In this document: positions 44,310 to 56,186 of the stretch, piece by piece
Layout: each line of letters starts with the position of its first letter
Numbering within the stretch: position 1 is the stretch's first letter
Assembly: GCA_944472155.2 (NCBI GenBank)
Contig: OX235279.1
Span: forward strand, 155,828,199-155,892,198
Origin: Trichobilharzia szidati
Lineage: Eukaryota; Platyhelminthes; Trematoda; Strigeidida; Schistosomatidae
DNA: 64,000 nt
Reading direction: 5' to 3'
The notes under the pieces: generated by a model
Database searches by the model: none
Seen by the model: the letters and a program-made list of their open reading frames with translations, nothing else
What the model was told of the DNA's origin: nothing
Program-made: the position numbers and the translations under genes

Positions 44310-45395
44310 ATGGGTCCGAATAACAATTGTGGACGACCGGACTGCCACTTTCCGGTGGATGATGATATGCAGTGTGACAACTGTAGCCTATGGTTCCACA
44401 AGGCTTGCACTGGTTTGTCACCAGTAGCCTATAAGAGATGTTGCAAGCCATCATCTCCATGGCTGTGCAGATTTTGCAGCAACCCGTTGGATGTCCTCAT
44501 CCAAGAGGCAGTGGGACTCCTGATGTCCAAGAAATTGACTAAAAACGTAATCGAGAAGCCTGTACCAGAAATCATAGCCAAAAATGGCAGTTCAGGACAT
44601 AATTTTAAAACTGAAGGTGTATCGCCACCTGGAGCCCAGGAGGCAAAAGAGGCACAGAGTGCTCAAATGTCTGTTGCGACAAAGCGCAAACGACAAAGGA
44701 AGTCTAAAAGGGAAAGTAGTGCCAGCATGGCAACACCAGCCTGTGAAATGGCACCCCAAAGCGCAGCGTGTCTAGTGCACGAATGGCCTCTAGTCGCGGC
44801 GAAAACAAAGTGGAAGAAACTGATTCCACTTGGTTGGTGCCGACAGGTAAGAAACAAAATAAACGAAGGAAAGAAACAGCAACCGAGTTCACCAACAAGG
44901 TCTCGACGGCTGTTAATACCAGCCAAACTCAGAAACCCACGGACTCTAGCTACAGTGTTATCATCTGGAATTTGGAGGAATCTAAGAAAACAGAATCAGC
45001 TGCCCGACATGCAGATGATCTGAAGGCGGTTTGTTCCATAATCCGGGAAATACTTCTCTAAAAAACAATTGGAGTTCACGTAAGAAAAGCCATCAGGATC
45101 GGAAAACGAAACCCTGATGTTACGGAAACTTCTCGACGACTACTTAAGATAGTTTTAGGGTATGAAACAGAGAAAAGCACCATCCTCAACAACGCGTTCA
45201 AAATTAACGATAAAAGTTTAAAAATAAGGCCTGATTGGCCTTTAGAAGATAGAATCAAAAGAAGAGAAGCCGTGGCTGAACTAAAGGCCAGGCTAGAGAA
45301 AGGTGAAAAAGACCTCAAGATATTGGGTTTTCGGGTGGTGAGGTCTCGGAAACCGATGCTGCCGAGACCTCTCTTCATAAGCCGGATGAACACGT
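44310..45395 (+). pseudogene. LINE ORF1 with PHD finger
   Basis: From ATG 44310 the frame gives MGPNNNCGRPDCHFPVDDDM, then QCDNCSLWFHKACTG and WLCRFCSN: the Cys4-His-Cys3 layout of a PHD finger within the first ~60 residues. A basic stretch (TKRKRQRKSKRESS) follows. The frame shifts near 44780 to one reading GKKQNKRRKETATEF and SYSVIIWNLEES. A stop at 45060 is followed by a further domain-like stretch (45070-45390) with AIRIGKRNPDVTETSRRL. A similar ORF1 occurs in the 1-2.15 kb element. Confidence 0.8.
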
Positions 45396-46090
45396 AGGTG
45401 TCTCGGTGTGCTATACGAACGCGTGTAGTCTTAAGAATAAGCTCGCCGAATTAGGAGAATTATCTGAAAGACTACAACCTGATGTGATTGCTATCACTGA
45501 GACATGGTTGTTAGTGGGTGTAGACTTAACTCCACTCATACCTGGGTACATCTGCATTCGAGCAGATAGATTAAGTAGTCGGAAAGGTGGCGGGGTTGCT
45601 CTATACATCCGTGATGACATAAGACTTAGATCAACGTTGTTAGAAGCTCATGACAGCGGCACCACTGAGGCTGCAAGTTGCGTTATTAATCTGAGCAAAG
45701 GCACTTTAACGATCGGAGTTATTTACAGAAGTCCTGCTAGCCAAGCTGATGACTTCGTTCTAAATCACTTGAGGGCGTGGGGTAGTAGAAATAGGTGTCT
45801 GGTTGTTGGCGACTTTAATGCTCCTCACATTAACTGGGGGGAATTAAATTCCACTAGTTTGTATACCTGTTTCAATAGGGAGTTCACATTGGCAGTGCTT
45901 GAATGTGCACTCGTGCAACATATTCATGCACCAACACGGTATCACCCGGAACATGATCCATCTACTCTAGACTTGGTATTAACACACCAGAAGGAGGACG
46001 TTGGTGACATTAGGTGACTTCCGCCGCTTGGCAGCAGTGACCACACGGTCATCACTTTTACGTTTAATATTCATTCTCTCATGCACATGT
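45396..46090 (+). pseudogene. LINE endonuclease
   Basis: An intact 203-codon stretch (45406-46017) shows VCYTNACSLKNKLAEL, ITETWLL, GGGVALYIRDDIRL, VIYRSPAS and GDFNAPHINWGE, then HDPSTLDLVLTHQ. The final SSDHTVITFTF with the catalytic His lies in another frame at 46030-46070 after a frameshift near 46010. Confidence 0.88.
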
Positions 46091-46200
46091 CAAAATCTGC
46101 TCGTCCAAAGACTTGGAAAGCGGATACATAGGGAATCCGGAACACAGCAACTGCAGTTGACTGGTCAGTTGATACAAGTCGGACTGTCGAGGAAGCTTGG

Positions 46201-47475
46201 ATGGGATTTAGGAATACACTAGATTATGTCACTTCACATGAGCCACCTTGGATTACTAGTGAAATAAGGAGGAAGAACTTATGGGACCAATTTATTATGA
46301 CAGGAAGGGAAAATTTCCGGAAAGACTACCGCAAAATTCGAAATCTCTGTAAGTATGCGATTAACAAGAGTCGGATAGAATATGAGAGACGACTTGTACT
46401 AGATAGTGTCCATTACCCCAAAAGGCTTTGCTCGTATATTAAACGTAGGACTAAAACTAGCAATGGTATACCGTCACTCATTAGCATTGGTGGAGAAACG
46501 GCTGAGTCAGACGAAGGAAAGGCTGAAAACCTCTCTGAATACTTCTGTGACGACTTCTCGTGTGATAGTACCACCCAGGGATATGGCGAGGTCACTGCCA
46601 TCGCCACTCAGATGCCCTCAATTGTGGTAGAGCACACAAAAGTCCTCAAACTACTGTCTAAACTGAAGCCAGGTAAATCACCTGGGTCTGATGGACTTCA
46701 CCCTAAACTGTTAATTTCCTTGGCGGATATAATATATATTCCGCTTGCGGAGATTTTCCAAATGTCACTGACCCAGGCTAAGCTACCCAGGGACTGGAAG
46801 GATGCCATTATAAGCCCTATATTCAAAGAGGGGGACAGGCAATTGGTATCTAGCTACAGGCCTGTAAGTCTGACATGCATTGTAGCAAAGGTAATGGAAA
46901 CTATTATGAGTGATCAGCTATTAGCCTATGTTGAAACACATGGCTTACTGGCAGTTGAACAACATGGATTCCGACCAGGACGATCCTGCTTGACAAACTT
47001 ACTGTTAGCTAGGGAAGATTAGGTCGAGGCCAGAAATAAAAACCTTCTGTTAGACGTGGTTTTTATTGATCTTAGCAAGGCATTCGACAAAGTATCCCAC
47101 TTAGATCTTCTTAGTAAACTTAAAGGTTTCGGACTAGACAAATGCCTATGTGAGTGGTTTAGCGATTATCTAATGGATAGAAGGCAGAAGGTTAGAGTCA
47201 ACGGTGTACTATCAGGGTGGAAAGCAGTATCCAGTGGAGTGCCTCAGGGAACTGTATTAGGCCCCTGGCTATTCCTATTATACTCTAATGAGCTACCAGG
47301 GATTCTTACTTCATCTTCATTGTTATTTGCTGACGACATTAACATATGGAAAACTGTAAATAATAACGAGGATAGGTCGGCCCTACAAACTGATCTAGAT
47401 AAATTAGCTGAGTGGTCGAACCTGTGGAGTTTGGAAATGAATTCTAGGAAAAGCGCGGTAATGCACGTAGGTTAG
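46201..47475 (+). pseudogene. LINE reverse transcriptase
   Basis: Frame 46201-47022 covers the linker and first RT motifs (KPGKSPGSDGLHPKLL, SSYRPVSLTCIVAKVME, EQHGFRPGRSC). It is cut by one TAG at 47020 but continues in the same phase region through FIDLSKAFDKVSHLDLL, SGVPQGTVLGPWLFLLYSNE and the active site FADD in SLLFADDINIW. It ends at a TAG at 47473. Apart from those stops the RT core is complete. Confidence 0.9.
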
Positions 47476-47478
47476 AAG

Positions 47479-48113
47479 TTGTACTCCCTAGAGGACACAG
47501 GACTACCTGATGTTAACGAACAGAAGGACCTAGGAATCGTTGTCAGCAATGATTTGAAAACAACTGCAAATAGTAATGCAGCCGCAACTAAGGCTTTTCG
47601 AATGCTATGGGCACTTCGAAGGGCTTTCAAACGATTAGACGAGGGCAAATACTCTACGAAACATATGTCAGGCCTCATCTAGAATACTGCATACAATCGG
47701 CGAGTCCATGTTTCAAAAAGGAGGCACATATCCCGGAAAGAGTACAGAGAGTAGGAACGAAATTAGTTAGTGGTATCTCACACCTTCCTTATGATATGAG
47801 GATGGAGCATTTAAATCTCTTCCCGTTATCATACCGAAGGAAGAGAGGCGACTTAATTTTAGCATACCGTATACTTAAGGGTGATTTAGGAACTGACCTT
47901 TCCAAACTTCTCTCCCCTTCTAGGATACATTTACGGGGTCACCACAAAAAGATGCTGTCACCGAGTACGACTAAAATACGTGCAGAATTTAGATTCACTC
48001 ACAGAGGGGTCAACGACTGGAGCTCCTTACCTGAATCAGTGGCGTCACCTTCATCTGTGAACGCTTCCAAAGGGAAGTTATATCTCTGCAGAGATATATT
48101 TTGCCAGGATTAA
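47479..48113 (+). pseudogene. LINE RT C-terminal region
   Basis: Frame 47479-47682 ([19 protein letters not shown]) shifts into frame 47607-48113 (VRPHLEYCIQSASPCF, ending CRDIFCQD). Nearly identical sequence from about 47595 is found at 32394-32912 and inverted at 30286-29768. Confidence 0.88.
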
Positions 48114-48249
48114 CACAGGCCACAAGGGCCTTCTTTCCTAATCATCTGAATTTGAAGTTAACTGGTTTCTAGCATATCCTAAAGAAACCTGACTAATTGG
48201 CCCCACACATATACCAAAGCTTAAGGGATTTATTAGCTGGCTCGAATTG

Positions 48250-49264
48250 GATACTGGTAATTGGTACGACATATATGGTGCTGAATGCCTAGTTTCAGGA
48301 CTTCTAAATTAAATCCAAACACGAAACAATTACAGCGAATATTTCTTACCGGCTCTCAAGCATTAAATCCGATCTCCAGATGACTTGCGCCATATTGTGT
48401 GATTTGCCAACTCTCTCTCTTTCCTGTCCATACCTCCTGCCCCTCCGTGATTCATTAGCTGTATGTTTTTCGTTCACTGTTTTACAGCTTATTGGTTGTC
48501 TTGGCCCGCATCCTAAACATGGAAGTGGATGGAATATGTTTCAGGATCACTGTAACCAGCAGTCTTGTGAACGATATGAGACTCCGACTAATATACTATA
48601 ATGCACCCAGTTTTTCACGTTCTACGGTCAAACACGAACAACTCTGCGTTAAATGCACGAGCGAAGACGTGGAAAATGCATACTGGGCAAAACCCACCTT
48701 CGAAGGACGCGAAGAAAACACACACACAGGCGTGCGTGACCGCTTAACGTATACATTAAAACAGTGGAAGACGAATGTTCAATTATTCCATAAGCATACA
48801 TAAGGTTAGTTTCTGCGTTAGTTTAATGTGGTGAATTGGTTTTACAAGCATTCAATTAGAGTTAGTTAATTTAAGAGCATTAAGTGTTTTCCCCCCACCA
48901 GAGCACTGAAATGTGAACTAACCAATGCAAGTGTTCGAGAATATGCGATGTTTGCCTGATGCATACGGAACTCTGTGTGTATTAAGATGGGAAATATGGA
49001 ATTAACTCCCTAGTTATAATATTGATAATAATGGCAGGGAGAAGAAGAGAATTGCTAGTTAGCAGTAATAGCAATGATAACAACAATAGAAACGATGATT
49101 TTCTCTTTTATAATACAGTACTTTTTATGGTGAAGTGTGGAGTTCTCTGAATTTGGTATAATATTCTATCCGATGTATTCACTCGGAAGCAGCAAAACCG
49201 AAAGTATTTACATTACAGGGTTTTGGTAGCTGGAATCGATAATAGTAGCCTATTGGTATTAGTG
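48250..49264 (+). other. non-coding part of segment U
   Basis: Same content as 33050-34060, including the unrecognised open stretch (48492-48803). Confidence 0.5.
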
Positions 49265-49500
49265 TGCGTCGGTGGCATAGTGTTTAGGACGCTCGCCGAC
49301 CACGCATATGGTCCGGGGTTCGATCCCCGGCCGACGCACTCCTTTACCTCGCTATACCAGAAATAATGCTGGTGAAGAGGAGAGGTTGGGCATGAGGCTA
49401 GCAACCCCATCCTGTAAAATAAACACTGCCACAGAAACTCCAAGCCACTAGCTTGAAGCCCTAAGTTCCATTGGGGAACGTGGAGGAAAATAAATGGTAT
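49265..49500 (+). mobile_element. tRNA-headed SINE, family 2, in U copy 3
   Basis: Head 49265-49338, identical in its pairing and box motifs to 34061-34134. The body follows to about 49500. Confidence 0.8.
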
Positions 49501-51600
49501 TTGTAGTTGGAAAACGGTCAAAAGTGTAAAGTAATAATGACGATGATAGTGTTGATAATATCAATAGCTAAGATTGTTGGATGATTGTAAATAGTGTCAG
49601 CATAAAGTACAAATAGGAGAAGATTGAAGAGCAATGTGTTTTGCTTTCTAGGTGTGTCAGCTGTCATTCATTCAAGGTGCAAACTGACGCAATCAGTTCT
49701 ACTCTTCGTTTGCTGAATGCTGTCGTTGGCCGATGCTTGGCGAGATGGATGACTCATAAGGGGACTGTGGGTAAGATTGGCGTTCGTGATTACACATTTT
49801 TGCAACTTATAATTCGTATGTAAACTTTTAATCAACACAGCATTGTACACTAACAACATATTCGGATGTCATAGTTGGTAAACAATCGGAACTGGGGAAC
49901 ACCGAAGTGATAGTCAAAGTCACCAAAAATTGGTGTCATAATCAACGGCCTCGGAAAAGAAATGAGTACTCATCAGAAGAGGTAGTTTTTATGAACAAAT
50001 GTTCAACTGTTTTCCTTACTTCATTGTTATTTCAACGTATTCAACTGTTTCCCTGATTCCTCTGTTACAGGTGCCCTGCAACGTCAGCCAACCTAGTCAG
50101 TCCCAGTCAATCACGGTCCCCGAAATAATATATGAAATCGATATTGTTGACTTTCTTTACCTGTAACTGTTTTGACGAGAGTAATATTCAATTGTATGAA
50201 ATGTATTATTGCCACACTGCACTAGCCTTGTTTTATATCAGTGGAATACAGAGTTGTAGAGATCTTAGAATCTAAGATGAGTATTCATTGCGCTCGTAAA
50301 TGTGGGAGAATTCAGTTTATTCGCTAGCAGTTGAGGCCGAAGGTTGGTGAGCCGTTCGTTTGATCAGTGGGAAAACTGGGTGAAAATATTGGAAGTGATT
50401 GAAAACTTGGGTGATTTGTTCGCCCGAGAGGTGAGATAAATGGGCGAAAACGTTGGAATAGACGTGGAATAAATGGGAAGAGTGGCTAATTACTCACTTC
50501 CGGAGGTGAGAGATATGGGTGAGAGTGTGGGGTGTGTGGGCGAAGTGGGTAGATTCTGCTGCGCATTTCGCTCACGTCTTCACCAATCGAAATCGCCCAT
50601 TCAGCCCAGCCGAGATTTTACCTGCTTTGCCCCTGTATGCATTCTCTGACAGCCAGGAGGAGATGAAAAGGAGCTAATTATTTTCCGGTTATATAGTAGG
50701 TTGTTAGTCTCACGCCGTACACCACTTCTATGACAAAGGAAGGGGGCGGTCCGAATACGGTGTAGTGGAGATTGTGTACTTGGTTGTGCGAGAATATAAT
50801 CCCTCACAATGACTTGTAGTCCCACGTGGTAAGATTAGAGTTGTGAATGAAGAGGGTGCTGAGACTTAGAGAGTGTGTGTTTGAACCACTTCTCACATGA
50901 GTTCAGGTGTCTGTCAACTACAATAATAACGAGCTGACTTGGTGGCACACCACCTGGCCTAAATACAACCCTTCACACAGTTGGAGATATGATATAGTCT
51001 TTTTTGAGTAGCCCAGGTAAGACTAAGGGGGAGCAGTGAAGTACAGTAGGTGAGATTCAAGGGTCAAGAAACTGTGAGTGTTGAGGTTGACTGATTCTTA
51101 CCTTCTTCAGGCAGCAGGTTGGACGGGACATTTCCCTTGAAATCGGTAAGATATGGGATGATCAAGGAAGGGCAGGGGATAGAACTATTCCGAAATATTT
51201 TATGCTCGACTTAGTTCCCATTTCCATGACCTCGATGGTGTGCTACAAGCATCATGTGGACGGACCAGATCATGTGAACGACGTTTGTGCGTGAAGTTGA
51301 AGCAAACTGTCTGATGTTTAGAAGTATTTAAGGTGAGACCATTTAGCTTAGATCATCACCGCTGCCTTATATCCGACAAAAGGCCATTAAGATTGGAACG
51401 AGCCAAGTGAGATGTAACAGATTTGAAAGGTCATCCAGCGAGGGATCTGCAGTCGTTAGTTGAAAGTCGTAGGTGATTAGTAGACAGTATATGATTGAAT
51501 GTAACAGTGTAGGGAGGAGTAGAGGAGCATGATTATGATATAAACTAGATGAACTGCACACCAGAGGACGGCGGCAGCGAGTTTGAGAAGCCGTAACTTA
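49500..51600 (+). other. non-coding part of segment U
   Basis: Same content as 34290-35912, including the TGGGYGA patch at 50360-50560, then ~500 bases shared with copies 1 and 4. No recognisable gene. Confidence 0.5.
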
Positions 51601-52195
51601 TGATGAATGATCAGACTGAAGTGGTCGGGGGAGATGTGACAAACGCAGTGAAGGATTTAAAAGGTGAAGGGTATGTTTCACCAAAAGCACACGGAAACCT
51701 AACTCTCAGGGGGGACAGCGTTTCACACAAGTACGGTTGTCTGCCGAAAGAGCATAAATCAGGAGTTCCCTCATGTCCCATATGAGACATGTCTCAATCA
51801 CTTGGTGACCAGACGTCAAAGTGGCCGATACAGCCAATTCAACCCTTGCATGACCAGTTAGTGAAGCGTAGTGTCACGATCGCCCTCCAGTTTATTGAGT
51901 GGCCATGGGATCCTGACTAGGACCTATTTTCGCTAACATATTTCTAGCAAAACCAGAGAACAGTCCACTGAAAGATGAGATAGCAAGAATAGGAATGAAT
52001 TGTCGTTACATGGATGGATGACACTCTTGTTGTGTGCGATGAAGGGTTACGTACACGTGATTTGATTGTGAGCCACTTCAACAGTGCTCACCCAACAGTC
52101 CATTCCACCTGCGAAGGAGAATACAACGACACCCTGCTGCAGTTCCTCGTCGTCTTACTAACGAAGGAGAGATTCTACCGCAATGTTTAGGCAAA
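51600..52195 (+). pseudogene. PLE-B RT relic, U copy 3
   Basis: Frame 51600-51785 ends in YGCLPKEHKSGVPSCPI, the clearest PLE fingers motif among the U copies. MDDTLVVCDEGLRTRD follows at about 52010-52060. It has independent substitutions and a stop in FNEEFYRNV-equivalent sequence near 52187. Confidence 0.7.
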
Positions 52196-52334
52196 GTGAT
52201 AAAGAGAACCCTACTCTTCGCATCTCTTCATATCCTTCAGTAGCCGTCCAGTGTTCACGCAGAAACGGAACGACGCCCCTTCTTACATAAGCTCTTCTTC
52301 ACTCTTATACCTTCCCAAGGGTAGTAGTCGAAAA

Positions 52335-52390
52335 ATATAGTCGAAAAGCCTGCACCAGAAATCTTAGCCAAGAATGGCGGTTATAATAGA
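52335..52390 (+). pseudogene. tiny CR1 ORF1 fragment
   Basis: Reads VEKPAPEILAKNGG, matching IEKPVPEIIAKNGS of the ORF1 at 44553-44594. It joins directly to the loop repeat that begins at 52395. Confidence 0.5.
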
Positions 52391-52394
52391 TAAA

Positions 52395-52797
52395 TTAATG
52401 AATTTATTCTCATAGTACAGTACATGAGGGACGCCATATAATTCAATCACAATTTACAGGCAGTAGCAAGATTTGCTTTACATGTTCGCTGGAGATTACA
52501 CATACACTTGATAAATGTTAATCCCAGTAGTATGAAACAGCCTTTCCACTTATATACAATCATTTCTGTGCACAGTTGGAAAAATTTGCTAGATTATCAG
52601 TGAGTGCAACACATCAGGAAATACAGAAGTATTGTCTTCGCATTAACAGAAAACCAGGTCTTTGGTGGATGGATCATAAGTGCCTGGGAAAAAAAATAAA
52701 GCTTGAAGTCAATATTCATACATAACTTTGTTGGGTACAGAATCCTTGAATTATAGTTCATTGGTGTGTTATTTTGAAATAAGTGATCTGCAATGTC
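52395..52797 (+). repeat. copy of the 42.7-43.15 kb loop sequence
   Basis: Near-identical over ~400 bases to 42735-43154, but with no arms on either side. It diverges at GATCTGCAAT (52797). Confidence 0.85.
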
Positions 52798-53214
52798 ATT
52801 GTTGGGAGTAAATATACAAAAGCTTTGGACGCATTGATTAATGGATTTCTACTGCTCGTGGGTATTTTCTTAGCGTGAGGAAGGTTTATGAATTTCAGCT
52901 GTTCCGACAGGAGTTGAGAATATTAACTGCTGAGCAATATTATGGATATAAGTTCATCACGTTATCTTAGGAAAGGTGGGTTGTAGTTGGTGAGGTATAT
53001 ATGGTGCCCAACGAGCGTACATCTATCCATGTGATGTTGTGGTGAGTTATACCTTTTTCATGTTGTCGGTTTGTATCCATTTTATTTCACTTATTTTGTT
53101 GAGTAGAAGTTTTACAAACGAAATTTCTTCTCTGTTTGAGGGTACGTATCTTAATCGTTAATGCTTTATCTAGAATTATAAATATAGGCAAAAACAACAG
53201 GTGTAGTATTTAAG
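52798..53214. other. no recognisable gene
   Basis: No repeats or coding signatures seen. Confidence 0.4.
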
Positions 53215-54800
53215 CTTATACATTAAATGGACCTATAATTTCGGAGGCTCTCAGATAGGACCTAGAACTACTATCGTTTGCAAACTCTTGTAGTTTGTCA
53301 TTAAGCACCTTTTCGAAGGAGGCCAATGTACCTGCTTGACGCATTTCCATTGGTAGTTTATTCCGTATCTGTGCGTACCTAATCAAGTAAAACTTTTGCC
53401 TGTTGGCTGTTTTACATTGTTCGATAGCTACTGTATCCTTAGTGTGTCTTAGCTTGTAGCCATTGTCATCTGAAAGTCGAGTGTCATTAGTAGAGGTAAA
53501 AACTAAGTGGTTTAGAAGCCTATAGTAAAGTGTTTAGTTTAGTCTCAGGCGTCTTAGCCATAGTGTTTCTAGTCCTAGGGTATCACATCTAGTGGAGTAG
53601 TTCGCACCATTTTCGGGTTCCGAGTAATTTTAACGTGAAGTACCTCTGCACTCCCTCGACTTTCAATTTGTCCTCTATGCGTACACTACTATACACGAAT
53701 GAACAGTAATCGAATAAAAGATGCACACAAACCTTGTACAACAGAATTCCAGACTCATTTCTGTAGAAGTTCCTGAGTAGAAAGCCGATAAGTCTGCGTG
53801 ACTTTGACACTTGTTTGGAGATATGTTCAGAAAATGATAAGCCGTGTGAATATTTCAGCCCTAGGTCCAGTACAGATTCCAGTCGTAGAAGTGCATGGCC
53901 TTGAATTGTCAGGTCAAGTTCTAAGTTGTTGCAACCTATGCAGAGCCAGCCACATTTTTCGACATTAAATTGGAGATTCCAGGTGTCACACCATCTATCC
54001 ATTTTTTCTAATTCTTGCTGTATGGCGTTTACTGTTATTCCAAGATCTGTGTTCTTGCATTTATAGGTCACTTTTAAGTCGTCTGCATAAAGTATTGGTT
54101 TACCTACACTAAAGCATTCACAGATATTGTTTACATATATTATGAATACACTTCCCTGGATTACACCACTACTTACTGGTTTAGGCCTTGAGATTATCGA
54201 GCCAACTTTCCTTGTCTGACTTCGGTCACAGAGAAATGATTTTATCTAGCTCAGGAGAGGGTCACATATCCCTAGTGAGCATAACCTGCTGACTAGCAGA
54301 TTATGGGGAACTCTGTGGAAGGCTTTTGTTACATCGAAATATAGCACAATTACTAGTTCTCTGTTGTCCCTACTTCGTGTAACTTCGTTGAAAAAGTCTA
54401 TGTGACAGGTCACACATGATCTCTTTTTGAGGAATCCGTGTTGTGATGGATTGATAAGTTCATGTTCTAGTAGGTTGTCTGACACTTGGTCTTTAACCAC
54501 TTTCTCCATTATTCGTGATATTACCGGTGTTATATTGATAGGTCTATAGTTGCATGCACTGGTTTTGGCCCCTGCTTTGTGCTTAGGTAATATGTATGTG
54601 GTTCTCCACACTTCAGGATAAGTTCCAGTTTCCAGCGAGAGAGTAAATATTCTAAGTAACAAGGCTACCATTTCCGTGCTACCATTTTTGTATATGACAG
54701 ATGGTATGTCATCTGTTCCAGTACTACCATTAGACTTCAATGTCTTAATCGCTGAGTCTATATTTTGTATATTAAAGTCTTTTCGTCTAATTTGTGGTTA
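53215..54800 (-). pseudogene. LINE reverse transcriptase, three frames
   Basis: Frame 54740-54246 has STGTDDIPSVIYKNG, LPKHKAGAKTSACNYRPINI, SQHGFLKKRSCVTCHIDF and YFDVTKAFHRVPHNLL. After a stop near 54246 a short segment covers motif B and the active site at about 54170-54080, whose frame is poor. Frame 54071-53589 continues with WNLQFNVEKCGWLCIG and HLLFDYCSFVYSSVR. The last ~370 bases carry the decayed C-terminus, ending at a stop near 53218. Confidence 0.85.
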
Positions 54801-54907
54801 CTTTTGCAGGTGATTTGGAAATTTGGGGTCGGGTGCACTCTGGTGTCATTGCAAAACCACTCACTGAGGAGTTCACTTATAACCTGGGGATCATTGTATA
54901 TTATACC

Positions 54908-56023
54908 CTAATGTTGCAAGCTGCTTACATAATTGTCTTTACTGCTTTTTAGACGTTTCTGCAATATCCTACAAAGTTCTTGAGTTTTGGTGTTACCCAC
55001 AAGTGCTTTTTTCTCTTCAAGTTGTGATATCATTTTGTGTTTCTCTTCAAGCAGTTTAAGAGTTTCATGTATTTGGTTTAACGCATTAAATTCCTTAAAT
55101 ACATGGTATTTCCTTTTCAATTTCTTTAGTTTTAGTCGCGTTTTGCGGTCTATAAATGGAGTTTGTGTCTTTAGAGCAGATTTTAGGGGCGCGATTGTAT
55201 CTCTTGCTGAGCCAATTGTTTTGTAGAAAATCTCAAGTGATACTTCTAAGTTATTGTTGATGAAGTATTCTTCCCAGTCAGAACTTCTCAACAGATCTGA
55301 TAGGAATTCCCAATCAGCATTCTCATAGTCCCTATATTGATAGTGCACCGGGGAATTTTTAGGTGTGTATTTAGTTGTTAGTCGGAGGGGTAGCGTGCAG
55401 TATAATATGTTGTGATCACTGTTATCGAGTTTATTTCCTACCTCTATCGAGATGGGCTCTATTTCATAACAGAGGATTAAGTCAAGAGTATTTTTGTTTC
55501 TTGTAGGGAGGCGTACGCACTGCTTCCATCCGCCTACGTCTATAACTTGTAGTAGCTCGTCATGGATTCTAGGTCCTGTACATGTATCCCAGTTTACTCC
55601 AGGTAAGTTGAAATCGCCACAGACTACTTTGTAGTCAAAGTCCAGCGTAGCTACATGCTCTAGTATTTCTCCAATAGTTATATCAGTCATTCCAGGGCTA
55701 TTAGGAGGTCTGTATATACATCCCACGAGAATTTTATTTTCGTTTGTGTGGATGCTTATCCACTTAGATTCTGGTAGTTTCTCAGTAGTTGGGTTATTAA
55801 AAGTATTGGAGTTAGTGGATTTAGAGGCATATATTAAGCACCCGCCTCCTCTTTCGTCAACTCTATCGTTCCTATAGATGTCGTAGTTGTCTATTACTAG
55901 CTTTGTGTCAGGTATATCAGTAGTAAGCCAGGTTCCATTCACCATCAATAGTGTTGGTCGTTCTATGTATGCCAGTTAGCGAAGCGATGTTATTTTATTA
56001 AGGAGAGGTCTAGGATTCACGAG
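54908..56023 (-). pseudogene. LINE endonuclease
   Basis: From ATG 56023 the frame begins LVNPRPLLNKITSLR, meets a TAA (55978-55976), then continues in the same frame as AYIERPTLLMVNGTWLTTDI. It holds DERGGGCLIYASK, GCIYRPPNSPG, GDFNLPGVNWDT and LDNSDHNILYCTLPL (catalytic His). The frame runs to 54908, into the linker (LKLKKLKRKYHVF). Confidence 0.9.
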
Positions 56024-56096
56024 CATAATCGTTAGTAAACCAGAGTTATTGGAGGAGAGGTTAACATGGTTATTGTAGCGATACATACGTTATTCC
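56024..56096. other. boundary between LINE and PLE array
   Basis: About 70 bases match neither element. The last unit of the PLE array ends at TATTCCATATTAG (56095-56107). Confidence 0.5.
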
Positions 56097-56186
56097 ATAT
56101 TAGTTTGTTTATTTGATATATCACACAGTGAAACAGTATTATTTACTGGATGACGTTTCGAACAAAATTTATTGTTCATAATCATA

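Larger units (their letters stand above)
44310..48250 (+). mobile_element. PHD-type CR1 LINE, near full length but broken
   Basis: Order: PHD-finger ORF1, endonuclease, RT, C-terminal region, 3' untranslated region running into segment U copy 3. At least six frame breaks are visible. The 3' part from 47512 onward is what appears next to tubulin in U copies 1 and 2. Confidence 0.9.
47512..52310 (+). repeat. segment U copy 3
   Basis: Collinear with U copy 2 up to GGCAGCAGG (51117), then continues as in copies 1 and 4 through the PLE-B relic. It lacks the tubulin part. The SINE, TGGGYGA patch and uninterrupted CTTCGAAGG site (about 48701-48709) are present. Confidence 0.9.
53215..56023 (-). mobile_element. 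CR1-type LINE without PHD ORF, broken
   Basis: Read on the minus strand: endonuclease from ATG 56023, RT, C-terminal region ending near 53218. It is closest in sequence to the intact element at 15.1-18.0 kb (both have PKHKxGxKT and NYRPINITP). It adjoins the PLE array within ~75 bases. Confidence 0.9.

Noticed and set aside
53215..56023. 5' PHD ORF1 for the minus-strand LINE
   Set aside because: Only about 70 bases separate the endonuclease start from the PLE array, and no Cys-rich frame is present there.
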